Shown here in pieces: positions 42,481-53,930 of a DNA stretch of 64,000 nucleotides (within the stretch, counting starts at the first letter, position 1; every line of letters starts with the position of its first letter). The position numbers and the translations under genes are program-made. The notes under the pieces are model-generated. The model was not told where the DNA came from and searched no databases. It saw only the letters and a list, made by a program, of their open reading frames with translations. Source of the DNA: Alnus glutinosa (taxonomy: Eukaryota; Streptophyta; Magnoliopsida; Fagales; Betulaceae); NCBI RefSeq assembly GCF_958979055.1, contig NC_084898.1, positions 878,001-942,000 of the forward strand, in the 5' to 3' direction.

Positions 42481-45400
42481 TACCCACGAATTTTTGGGTT
42501 TAATTATCCTTATGCAAGTTTAAGTGTATTGATGCTTCTATGTGTTTATCTTGTCCAAAGAAATCTCATCAATTGGAAATATTCAATCATTGTTCCTTGC
42601 TGTGCATTCTTCTCGTGTTTTCTCTGTAAAATGTATTGGAGATTATTGATTTGTTAATAAATTGTGAATAGTTCTCTCCCTCATGCTTGTGGTTCATTGT
42701 GTGGTTGAATTTGAATATATGGAACCACTGGAATCTTAACATGTCTCTATCATGGATTAGGAATACTAAACCTTAGATATTCCACCATGCTGTTTCCCAA
42801 TTGTGACTATGCTCCTCTCTTGATCGCAATGGAGGGCTGTAGGAAATAATTGAGTAGACATATTTTTTCTGTTCAAATAACATAGTTTTGCAGTCTATCT
42901 CGTACTGCATTTAGAAGTACAGTCATGATTGTTTTATTTGCAATGGTCTTATACAACTTCTGGTATCCTTTTCTTCAATTTAAATGTGGTTGGAGCTAAA
43001 ATAGGGGTAAATCGCCGTAGGGGACTGATAATGGTTTTGATGATTGAATAAGGCATTGTATTTGTTTGTGTCCTTAGACCACTTAAATATACTTCAAACA
43101 ACTGGTGACTAGCTTATCTCCTGTCATGTGTGATTATACATGAGGATTGATTCAGTAGGATATAGTCATATCAGTTGTCAATTTGTAGCTACAGGAGATT
43201 TATGTAATCGGCTAAATAACGGATTGTAGAAAAGATCAATGACAAAGTGTCGATGGAGTCTCCACTAATTGGTTAAAAATGCTGAAAATTTCAGTCCTTG
43301 TAGTTCTGCGGTGGAATTTTCTTTTTCCTGAACTGGCTTGCAAATATTGTCTTGATAGCGTCAGATATAGGACATCTGTTCTGTTCTAGATATCTTATAC
43401 TCCATAGAGTCTGCACCCTTAAAAAACCTCCATGATAGATAGTAACTATGTATGTGTGTATGATGGTTTTTGAATTAAATTCTAGTGGGGATGTCTCAAG
43501 ACCACTGGACAAAATTCTGTCTTGGTGCCTAAGATCTTGTCTATAGAGATGAGACATTTACTTTTTTCTTTTTTAATTTAGAATTAGGGTTATGGTACAG
43601 TAAATTTTTCCCACATCTGAAAAGGTGAATCTTTTGCTAATTAGGATGAGCTGAAGGAATTGATTTTCAGTCAATAAGTTGACATTTAGTTGGAGAGTTC
43701 CCATATGACAGGAAATAGTACTGTGCAGAGCCTGGTATATAACCTTGTGTTTTAACAGATGATAATTAAGTCAAATTTCTTGAGGATAAACAATTTTTGA
43801 GGACTATTTCTGGCATTTTTGTTGTTGGAGAGAGAGGGGGAAAGAAAAGGAGAAAAAATCTCCAGTTCCACAACTTCTCAAAGTGGGAAAACTGCCTCTC
43901 TTCCTTGCCCCAAAACAATTATCTTTCTTGAACTTCTGTGGCTTTTTTCACTTTCAAACTGTTATATGTTCCAGGTTCTTCAGTTGCTGTTTAATTTTTA
44001 GTGGGTTTGATGTTCTGTAACTGGTTCATATTTCTCTGTCTGGCCCCATTTTAGACCACCGCTAAGGATCTTCTCCAGATATTACATCTCTTCAATGGTT
44101 ATCTTCAACAATTGTTCATGATTTTGTTTAATCAAATTGCTCGTCTGTGCTGTGGTAGGATTGATAGAGCATGGGTCCATGTTTTGCGTGTTTTTTGCCC
44201 AGATCATAGTAGTGTGGAGCCACAATATCAATAATGATTCATTATGGATACAGAAAAAAACTCATAATAGTAGTATGGAAATTGAGGAACTGAGAGAAAC
44301 TTTCTATGGTTTGATACAGAAAAACCTCATCATTGAAGGTTCCAACAAACCATAAATAGTATTTAATGGACCAAAATAGCTAGGATAGATAATTGAACCT
44401 GTAATAATACTGTCTCCTTGATGGCTTTGCTTTAGCAGTCGGCATGATTCCTTTGCAGAGCAGCTTTCTTTTCAAATGGTAATTAAATTATTAAACTTGT
44501 ACTTTTATAATAACTAAAGTTTTATTTTTTTTAAAAAAAGTAATAATTGGTGATTTAACATGATATCGGAATACTTTACAATTAATTCTCATTTTTAGTT
44601 AAATATTTTACGTGTTAGGTTCAACTCGTTGATGGAGAGTTTAAACTCACACACAAGTGAAATATAAAATATTAATTAAATAGTTAAATTTACTCTGCAA
44701 ATCATGATGAAAAGAAACATTATAAGGAGTATGTTAAAAAATAAATAAAAGACTCCTATTGTTACCCAAAAAAAGAAAAAGAAATGAATGCTACGAAATG
44801 AAACCATATGTTTGGGTGGAGGGAGGATTTGGTGGGTCTTATCCTCTCATATACCCCCCCCCCCCCTCACTTCTCTCCAATTGGAGAAATTTGAAAAGAA
44901 ATATTCAACATTTTAAAAAAAAAAATTTCTTCATTTTTTACCCTTCAATTTTTATTTTTAGTAAAAGTTCCATTACATCCAATCAAACCCCATCACAATT
45001 GACAATCATGCTTTTTTTTTGTATTTTGTCTCTCTTATGAATTTGAATTCCTTACAATCTCCTGTTTATAGGGTGCTATGAGAGGAGGCGTTCTTGCCCG
45101 AGCAACTTGCTCAGGCAAGCCTTTGCTCGGGCAAGACCCCTTCGCACAACCCTCTGTCCAATAATAATGGACATAAATAAAAACAAGAATTCTCAATTAA
45201 AAGAAATTCTGGTCCATCTCTCACTCTTAACACCTCCAACAAGTACGCCAATTGTTACCGCCATCAAAACTCACGACACCATTGTCTGCCATCAACAAAA
45301 TTATACCCACCATCACGAGTACTGTATTGCCTGCCCTCTTAAGCTTTCTAAGGTTTGCTATTATTTTCTAATTTTCTTGATCACATTTTGAAGTAGAGTC

Positions 45401-45838
45401 GGCCATAAATATTAATTCTTCTAAAAAATAAGATGAATAGCTATTCCGGTGAGAGCATATATTTGTTGTCTTCGATCAAAGGAATAGGACTAGTAATTTC
45501 ATTCCAACCTCTTATATTCCCAATAATAATTACTCTTATTCCTAAAGAAATGACCATTCCGTGGACAAAAACGTGCCCCAAGACTTTCATGATAAGGGTA
45601 TTAATATTCGAAGAGGCAATTGAATACACAAAACAAATGGATGAACTAAATTGAAATCCTTCAAGAAGTTCACCAGATAAGTAGAATAGCAGTAAGCCAG
45701 TAACAATCGCAGCTTAATGGAAATCAAATGGATTAATTTTTTAAGAAAATGATTTACTACATATATTGCCATATACACAGTGTCAAGGGGCAAAGGCAAT
45801 TATTACAACAGAGGGAAAAAATAAATAAATACAATAAA
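42481..45838. other. Intergenic region between Yippee and WNK
   Basis: About 3.4 kb with no convincing coding sequence. The Yippee 3' UTR probably occupies 42481 to about 42700. The rest has mixed-complexity sequence and only short frames. Noted items: a C run of 14 at 44857-44870 beside GGTGGGTCTTATCC, a perfect 12-bp stem at 45093-45104/45124-45135, and the WNK 3' UTR near 45700-45838 (minus). Confidence 0.45.
45093..45135. repeat. 12-bp perfect hairpin
   Basis: CTTGCCCGAGCA at 45093-45104 is followed 19 bases later by its exact complement TGCTCGGGCAAG. The loop carries an inner partial stem (CTTGC...GCAAG). It is GC-rich in an AT-rich neighbourhood. It may be the core of a MITE; function unknown. 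Confidence 0.6.
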
Positions 45839-48800
45839 TCAAATAACAGATGTTTGTTTCTTCATCATCCACCTCTTTTTGGCATTTGCCATTGCTTCCT
45901 CCCTCATCCTCATGAGTTGAACCAAACGTTGGTGATACCGTGTATCAATTGCATCCAACTCCAGCTTTAGCTCATCACACTGATTATTTTCTGCCAGAGA
46001 TGGGCAACATATGCTCGATAGGCTAAAGTTTTCTAACATGCCGGAACATAAATGGAGACAGGAGGTTGCAGAGTTCTCTGGAGGCTCGTTAAACATAACA
46101 GATTCACCAACAATATCTTCATAGCTCTTCACAGTATGCCCACCATGATCATATTCCCCATATTCTGAATTCGAACACCCATTTAAACCTTTATGGCATT
46201 CATCAAGACTGAAATAATCAGACTCCAAAGCACAGTCAAAACCGGCATCTGAGGCTGCCATTGAGACACCATACTCAGCTGATATATCTGAAATGGTTGA
46301 TTCTTGATTGTCTTCACCTTCCACATCAGCCATTTGTGGGACATTATGGTGCTCAACAACTGCCTTGGCAGGAGCCTCTACTGACCCTAAATTTCCACAA
46401 ACCTGAAGTGGAGGAGAATCACAAAACGAAGAGGTTGCTTCATATGAACAGTTCTCAAATACAGATTTCCATCTGGGTACAAGCTCGGCAAGCAAGTTGT
46501 CAATTAGCTCAGCAATGACGGCCACATCTTCTTTTGACAGATCAAGTTGTTCAACCATCTCCTCGGCTATTGAAATTGCAGTATCAGAATCAAGATAGAA
46601 TGCAAAATGGATGTTTCTCAACTGACCTGTTAAATAAAAAATTATTATATAGTTAGAAATTGAAGAAAAGAAAGGAAATCTTATTCTACAGCACATTTAC
46701 TTACCACGGGGATTAGCGATGCGCAGAGTTAATGAAATTGTATTGTCATCATTTTTCTCCCCTCTTAACCTAAATTCGTTATTCTCAGTAAACCTCTGAA
46801 ATTCTAGAGTTGAAGAGTTTGAAGTTCCATTGATGCCTTTTATGCTTGAGCCAACAGAAAGCTTCTTGCAGTTGGAGTCTATGTCCATGGCATGAGATTC
46901 AAGCTGAGGCAGGTTCACCAATTCGAGCGACTTATTGGGTAACCGCAGGGAATCACAAATGAGATCCTTAGAATTTGCAGTCAAAAGGAATGGATCTTTC
47001 AAGAGCTCAATTGCTGTCAATCTCGTAGATGCTGGACCCAGACACTTCTCTATGAACTGCTTAACTTGGGGATCATTCACTTTACTGAGGGAAGCAGGCT
47101 TTATGCCCTGCAGGAAAGGAAATTGAAAGAAATATTACAACATCCTTTATGACGTAAGGCATGAATCATGTATACTGTAGGTGGTCACAAACTTACATTG
47201 GTAACCTTCTTATATATTTGAGCTGGATTTTTGCATTCACTATATGGGTATTCACATGTAACCATTTCTAACATGCACATGCCAAAAGAATATATGTCAA
47301 CAAGATTATTATATTCCTCTTCATAAAGCTCTGGAGCCATGAACTCAGGAGTGCCTGTGCCAAAAACAAAAGAACAACAAACTTCAGCTAAGATGGTTAA
47401 GCCAAAACTCCCAAAACTTTCAGAGAAATTTCAGAGAAAGGGATGTTAATACCAATAACACTTCGGGCAGTAGGCTGCTGCATGACAGTTGCCAATCCAA
47501 GATCTCCAATTTTAACTTCTCCATTATTCCCATTAACAAATATATTGTCGCATTTCAGGTCTCTGTGGATAATCGGAGGATTGTGGCCATGCAAATAGCT
47601 TAAACCTCGAAGAATCTGCCTTGCCCAGTTCTTGATGGCCTTTATATCAACATTCTTATGCTTCTTACGATATCTAAAACCCAATAAAAACATGAAGGTT
47701 ATAAGCATTGAAGCCAAGCAGAAAATGAAAGGGAAAAAAAAAAATGCAAACAGTCAATGGAACTCACTTCCTCAAACACCCAGAAGTGAACAACTCTGTT
47801 ATCAGGTTGATGGTCTTGTTCTTATCATCTACCCAAGAATTATAGAACTTGATAATATTTTCATGTTTCAAAGATTTCAGCAGATGAACCTCTGAATATA
47901 ATCTTTCCAGCTGCTGTGGTGACTGCAATACATCCTCAATGTCCACTTGGTTCCAAGCAACTTCTAGTCCATCAACTTCATCAAATGCCTTGTATCTATA
48001 TATAGCAAGGGAAACAAAACAGGATAAATTTAAAATAAACGAAAAACTTCTCTACCCTAAACAAAAACCATCAATAAGAGAATTAAATAAAATAGGTTTA
48101 AGGACCATACACAGTCTTAAATGCTCCTCTCCCCAACACTTCATCATACTGAAAGAAAAAAAAACAAAGAAATCAAGATTATATCACTAAATCCAATAGT
48201 ATAATCAACTCAACTCAACAACAAATCAAGCAACATAATTAAAATGTTTGAGAGAATAAAATCACAAAAACACACGAAGACTAACAATACTCCTGCTCGA
48301 CATTCCAATTTCCATCTTACTTATTTAAAATCCATTGAATTGGACTTCCAAAATCAAAATTTTCAATCTATTATACAGACAACCAGCAAGAGATATATTA
48401 CCATTATCTACCAAAGAAATAAAAAGAAACGTAATAAAAAGCTAAACTTTCAATTAAATTGTCAGTAGTCTGACAAATGCAAGCGTGAAGATCACGAAAA
48501 TAAATATTTTTTTTTAACAAAAAAAAAAAACTTTAATTGAAATGACGCATCCTAATGCGAAGCTATCATCATAAGTCCGAAGATCCTAATGCAAATTAGT
48601 CATAGCATAATGAAACCCAGAAGAACCTTCAATTAAAAAACAATTATAGGAAATATAATGCGCTCTGTTTGGTTACCAAGAAAATAAGCGAAAACAGAAT
48701 TCAGTAATTCACCAATTTGTGATGATTTTTACATTACTGTAAATCGAAAAAATGTAAATCAGGGAAAAAAAAATCAAATTAATCAAACATATACGAAATT

Positions 48801-48904
48801 CAAACCCTAGAATTATCCCTTACCCGTACGTATCGCCCGGTCGGATCTTTCTCCACAACCGCACCATCCTCATCCTCCGATTCTCGACCCGCACCAAAAT
48901 CCAT
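45839..48904 (-). CDS. WNK10: WNK (with-no-lysine) kinase, WNK8/WNK10 clade
   Basis: Serine/threonine kinase. Seven exons on the minus strand (48824-48904, 48111-48148, 47768-47995, 47453-47673, 47197-47354, 46705-47107, 45839-46626) sum to 1917 nt, 638 residues. The WNK signature is visible: the usual catalytic Lys of subdomain II is Asn (about N55 in VAWNQV) and Lys lies instead in the glycine loop (GRGAFKTV, about K38). HRDLKCDN is at about 152-159, DLGLA at about 173-177 and the activation-loop GTPEFMAPE at about 190-198. After the kinase domain comes an OSR-like beta region ([21 protein letters not shown]) and a C-terminal coiled coil ([20 protein letters not shown]). Clade placement rests on similarity and on its neighbours matching Arabidopsis At1g64630-At1g64650 as I recall them. 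Confidence 0.93.
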
Positions 48905-49795
48905 TGCCCCAAAACAACGACGAATTCACGAAAGCGGCCAACAAAGAGGAAGATCGACAACAGACCTCGTAAACCCTACTAAAGCAGCTTGATTCTGAAC
49001 CCAAGAAGACGAAGAAGAAGGGACTTTTTTTCCCAGAACGTTTCGCAAGCTACCGAATACGAATCGAATGCCGATTTTCGGAACCGCAACCGGCACCCGA
49101 GATAACACATCGACGAAGAGTAAGAAGAAGACGACGAAGACTTCGATTCCATGTCCCGGTGTGGCCTCGCAATCGGGGCCCAAATCCTCATACCAATCCC
49201 AGATTCGTCCATGTCTGTATCATCTGCATCTTTTGGTGCACCAAAAACACCTATCAAACCCTAAATAAACAAGCCCTATTGAAGATTGAAATTCCGAAAC
49301 CCTAGGAAAATGACGGTTGAACCGGACGCACCGTCCGTATATAAAGCTGGGAAAGGACGGTGGAAGAGACCGAAATGGAAGAACAACTCCGAAACCACAA
49401 TCGGACTCCCAGGGAACTGCCGACTGCAATTCCAGGATTATCGGAAGGCGCGTCAGATCGACGTAAATAACAAAAATGGTTTTTCTTTTTTATTTTTTTT
49501 TCTTCAAATAAAAACATTAACAAATAACTAAAAGCATCTACCATTTAATTTTATTATTATTATTATTTCACATAAACACTTTTTTTATGAAAAAAAAAAA
49601 AAAAATTAACAAATAAGAAGGTTTTTCCCAAACTCCATTGCGGATTAAGACAAGTGAAAGAAGATAACTATGCTCGAAATAGGATAAGATAAGGTTCAAT
49701 AGGACCCTGAGGAAGTTATCTATAATTATCCGACGAGTTAAAAAATAATTAATTGGGAAGTAATTTTTCTTAATAATTGTTCAACCCATAAAATA
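48905..49795 (-). promoter_or_regulatory. WNK leader and promoter region
   Basis: The minus-strand leader upstream of the WNK start is moderately GC-rich to about 49440 and includes pyrimidine-rich stretches (TTCTTCTTCG). Beyond 49470 the sequence turns AT-rich. Short open frames on both strands lack homology I can recognise. No defined core-promoter motif could be assigned. Confidence 0.35.
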
Positions 49796-50529
49796 GGGAT
49801 AACTTCGTTTAATAATGGTATCGAACTTTCACCCTTTTTGAGATAATGTATTTAAACTTTAAAACGTTTCAATTTAAGATATTTATTTTTCGAAAAGTCT
49901 CAATTAGGATTTAGGGGTCCCTTCATTAGGATTTTTCGTTAAATCCTATCAAAAATTTTAAAATAACCATGTGTTTATTTTTTTTTAAAAAAAAAAAATT
50001 ATAAAATTTTCAAAGATTCAGGCATGGATATTTTTGCAAATTCTGTTAAATTCTAACTCAATATCTAAGAGTCCGTTTGAGTTTGCGATTTCAAAAAAGT
50101 GATTTTTAAGAACCACAGTTAAGTATTTGACAAAATCGCAGTTTAACATTTAAAATCGCAAATTAGCATTTAAAATTATGCGTTTTCAAAAAAGTATCAT
50201 TTTATCTGCGATTTAAAAAAGAAAATTTTCTGCGTTTTCAAATCGCAATTTTTAAAAACTTAGTTCCCAAACGATTTATGTTCTACGGAATCGCAACCCC
50301 AAATGCACCCTAAATCCTATCAATTTTTTTTTTTTTTTTAACAAAAAAATAAAATAAAAAATGAGAGGTATTTTGAAAATTTTGATAAGATTTAACGGAA
50401 AATCCTAACGAAAGACCCTTAATTGAAACTTTCGAAAACAATAGATATCATAAATTGAGATGTTTTGAAGTTAAAATATCTTCTCTAAAAAATTGTGAAA
50501 GTTCAGTACCCTTAAATGAAGTTGTCCCT
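49796..50529. mobile_element. MULE-type long-TIR element with nested MITE
   Basis: Inverted arms of about 170 bp: GGGATAACTTCGTTTAATAA at the left, mirrored by TTAAATGAAGTTGTCCCT at the right. Shared inner blocks are CAATTTAAGATAT, TTTCGTTAGGATTTTCCGTT and AATCCTATCAAAAATTTTAA. The flanks CATAAAATA (49787-49795) and TATAAAGTA (50530-50538) are an imperfect 9-bp duplication (7 of 9). The middle is occupied by the MITE at 50068-50316. No coding sequence. Confidence 0.7.
50068..50316. mobile_element. MITE nested in the MULE (GTGCGTTTGG family)
   Basis: Left end GAGTCCGTTTGAGTTTGCGA and right end CCCCAAATGCACCCTAAATC are inverted relatives. The interior has the family blocks ATTTGACAAAATCGCAGTTT, GCGTTTTCAAA and AAACGATTTATG. 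Confidence 0.6.
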
Positions 50530-51174
50530 TATAAAGTATTTAATTAAAAAAAAAAAAAAACTATAGAGTCAAGTTTAAACTTAAAATCTCTATTACCTTG
50601 ATATTATGGGTGGTAATTCGTGTTTTCGTTTTGAATTCGAGTTGTGTCGAGACATAAATATAATTATAAAATTATAGAGTTCAACTCTAGTCCAATCTAT
50701 TTAATTAAACAAGACATACTCATCATCTCTAATTCTACAAGTTCATATTGATACCCAATGTAGATTATTATATGTTGCTTATTTGATATTGTTGACAGTG
50801 GTGTTAAAATTTATTTTGAGAAAATTTTGTGTTGTTATTAGGATCCATGCCAAATGATGTTATTTGTAGGTTTGTTGATTTAATCAATTAGCTGAAAGGG
50901 TAATGATTTTTTTTTTTTACATGTATACATCAATTTTACACTAAGATATATAAGGTGTGAGACCCATGCATGTGGGTTTCATACATGTGAATTCTACATA
51001 CGTATGTACCACATCCAATGTGTCTTGACGTAGACTTGATGTAAATCAAAGTGATATAGAAATAACACATCTCCTTAGTTGAATATCATTCACTTTGTTG
51101 CCAAGGAATAATGGAGAAATGATTGTTGAACAACCGCAAGTACAATTCCCGTCCAACTTTACGTACATGACAAT
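50530..51174. other. Spacer, no gene seen
   Basis: AT-rich. About 50605-50735 holds an inverted, diverged copy of the CGTTTAATTAA-core repeat found around the nodulin-like gene (AATCTATTTAATTAAACAAG). Confidence 0.4.
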
Positions 51175-51395
51175 TTATTTATTTATCCTATGGAAAGGTT
51201 GGCTATTCCTAAAAGACAAATTAGAAGATTTCAATTATTTACTATTCTCACTACGAATCTAATTTGGATCTCCATGAATAAATTGATCCACGATGCTTTG
51301 ATTTCTTCCCCTTCAAAGATTTTAATTCTGTTTATGCCCCCCTCTCTGGATAAGTATACTTTGTCTTGGAATGTAAAGGGCTTGCAATCATAATC
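51175..51395 (+). mobile_element. L1-type LINE fragment
   Basis: The plus strand encodes RQIRRFQLFTILTTNLIWIS, MNKLIHDALISSPSKILILF and PPSLDKYTLSWNVKGLQS, text characteristic of the linker or zinc-knuckle-to-RNase H part of plant L1 polyproteins. Only about 65 codons survive, with no tail or TSD visible. The related RNase H end at 15790-16552 comes from the next part of the same polyprotein type. Confidence 0.5.
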
Positions 51396-51663
51396 ATGGT
51401 AATATAGGAATGCAATGCTCACATAGTAATGCCAATAAATCACATTTTTATTCTATTAATATCTTACGATATTAATGTAACAGTCATAATCAATTTTTAG
51501 ATTATTTATTATTTTTAAAAATAAAAATGAAAATCATAGGAATGATTGGGATTAACACGTTGGCATTGTGAGATATTTGCGAGATAAAAATGTGATTTTT
51601 ATATTTCACACCAATTTTATAACACATCACACCATTAACCTGCATAAACTAAATAGAGGTATA

Positions 51664-51703
<40 letters not shown>

Positions 51704-52279
51704 TCAATCAACCTATGCCATGTCCGCTGGTATGAAGTGGGTGTGATAAACCGGGTGTAGAGAATAGATTTATTCTACTCATAATTATGATTGATCAAGT
51801 GCATTTGAGAGTGATGCGAATAAAGTAATATTATAAATTATATTTTTATCTCACAACTATCTCATATTGTTGACGCGGCAGTCCCAGTCAGTCCTTGGAT
51901 CAATCATTGTTAAAAATAAAATAAAAATTTAAAACATAGTTGAGATTGCCACATTATCATTGTGCGATAAAAATGTGATACATACAATTTCTCTATTCAT
52001 AAACAATACATGTGGAAATTAACCATATGCTATTCTCCATTAAAAATATAGATAAAAAAAACATACATATTTTGAACACATGCCAATTAAGCCCCTTCAC
52101 GGGTTCCATGCATTTAAGATGCAAATCCACGTTGAATCTAGAAAGTCTAATTGTTCTTTCTTATACTTTTTGGAATGGGAGCTTAAAATTTGTCCGTTGA
52201 TATCAAACCCAGAGAAAAGGAAAACGGAATATCCATAGACAAAGTATCAGATTCTAAAATATCTTTGAAGTGCCCGTGT
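51396..52279. other. Spacer, MITE-like, no gene seen
   Basis: AT-rich, with a T run of about 28 at 51669-51696 and recurring GTGATAAAAATGTGAT/ATCACA blocks (51580-51620, 51830-51990). These suggest one or two decayed MITEs. Confidence 0.4.
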
Positions 52280-52353
52280 GGTGTCGTGGTGTAGTTGGTT
52301 ATCACGTCAGTCTAACACACTGAAGGTCTCCGGTTCGAACCCGGGCGACGCCA
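52280..52353 (+). tRNA. tRNA-Val (AAC)
   Basis: Intronless 74-nt tRNA. The acceptor strand GGTGTCG pairs with CGACGCC (one G-U type pair). Box A text is GTGTAGTTGGTTATCAC, the anticodon loop is CTAACAC with anticodon AAC between stems TCAGT/ACTGA, and the T arm is CCGGTTCGAACCCGG. The discriminator base is A; CCA is followed by unrelated sequence. T runs just downstream (from about 52363) can serve as the RNA polymerase III terminator. It looks fully functional. Confidence 0.95.
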
Positions 52354-53930
52354 TTAACTAGCCTTTTGCTTTTTCTTTCATTTCTTTTCTTCTTCTTCTT
52401 CTACTTATTTTTTTTTTCTTTCTTTTTGTAATCATGGTATGATGAAAATCTCTCAGTCCGCCTCTCTTTTATCCAATTTGCATGAGATTCTTAAGGTCTA
52501 GTTTAATTTGTAGAATGAGTATTCCATTAATAAAATGAATAGTTATTACTGGAAATGAGGAAGAGTGGAATGAAATAAATTAAATAACTATTCAAATTTC
52601 TTAGTTTGGTGATAACACATATACCACAATTGGAATTGATTCAAAATTACTAAAAAACTCACATAATTTCTTATTTTTCAAAAAAAAAATTTAAATCTAA
52701 AAAAAATAAAAATAAAATTGGACCTTAGATATGTGGCTAGCCACCCACATATTCTTTTTATTATTTTTTAATTTTAGTTTGAAAATATTAAAGAAAAATA
52801 TGATTTTTTTTTTTTTTTGAAAATGTTATCTATTCTCTCAGAAATAGCTATTCTTTTAAAAAAAATTAGAGGAATAGCTATTCCAAAGAATGTCTCTACC
52901 AAATAAAGAAATAGATATTCCAACATAATAGTTATTCTATTTCAATGATTTATTCTGCAAACCAAACGAGGCCTAAGTGTATTTTTAATTGACAATGCGA
53001 CTTTCATATGCATTTTGACACATATATCAATTTAATAGATTAAAGTATAAGGTAAATTTCTCCAAAGGCATCTCAAATCGAAATTAGATCCTTATAGGAG
53101 ATGCAGATGCTATGAGGCATGAGCATTCAGAGTCTCACAAGACTTTCAAATAAGAACTCATGCTGCTATTACCACGACTATGTTCTAATTGATGGTTTAG
53201 TAAAAGCACTTCTTCACGTACTCATTCTCCCAAGGTAGAAACTCTGTAGAAAGAAGCAACAATGTAACAAAATAGCGGCAAAAGTTACCAAGAAAGAGAG
53301 CCATTAAGAAGTCATAGAATGGCCCAGTAGTCATCATCTCTCATACCATGCTGTTCTTGTTCACAAGAAACTTTTTGAACAAGTGCCTCTACTAAAGATG
53401 ACAATGGTGGCTTAAATCTGAAAAAAGGCCCAAAGCCAATTCCAAAGAACAATGAAGCTTCATAGGGCGTTTCTGTCCAGATGCAAGTAGTTTACATCTT
53501 CACATACATGTCTATTTCATCGAGTCTTTTTTCAAGACACTGCCCAGATCATTATGCCAACCATAAGCCAGTGGAGTGCTACTGTCAACCCTTATAAAAA
53601 GATCAGTAGTAAGAGGTAAGCTTATTCGGTTTTTTCAATTTGATAATATGTGCAAAATCAATGTCTCATTATTTCAAACACATTTTCCACTTAGGGCCAT
53701 CTGCTTCACTGAATCTGCATCGAGTGAAACCAAAGATTCACATAGAGAGACATGGCAACCTATCTTACATGATTGTGTCATTGCTAATCAAGTTGAAACA
53801 GAAAAGAAAAACACAGCAATTAGTCCTACTTGCAGGTCCCATCTTGGACTAATTTTCGATTCAATATAACCCCCTCTTTCTTTCTTTTTTGTTATTCTTT
53901 TTTTCTTTTTTTTCTCTGAAGAAGGTTCCT
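52354..53930. other. Intergenic region downstream of tRNA-Val
   Basis: About 52500-52980 is AT-rich and framed by GAATAGTTATT/TAATAGTTATTCTATTTC blocks, suggesting a MITE whose ends I cannot fix. About 53080-53870 has higher complexity and may include an extended PUX10 3' UTR (minus strand), but no frame there matches a family I know. Confidence 0.4.

Noticed and set aside
43291-45654. Short frames of 60-95 codons in the Yippee-WNK gap
   Set aside because: No splice-compatible partners, no recognisable domain and ordinary AT-rich codon content.
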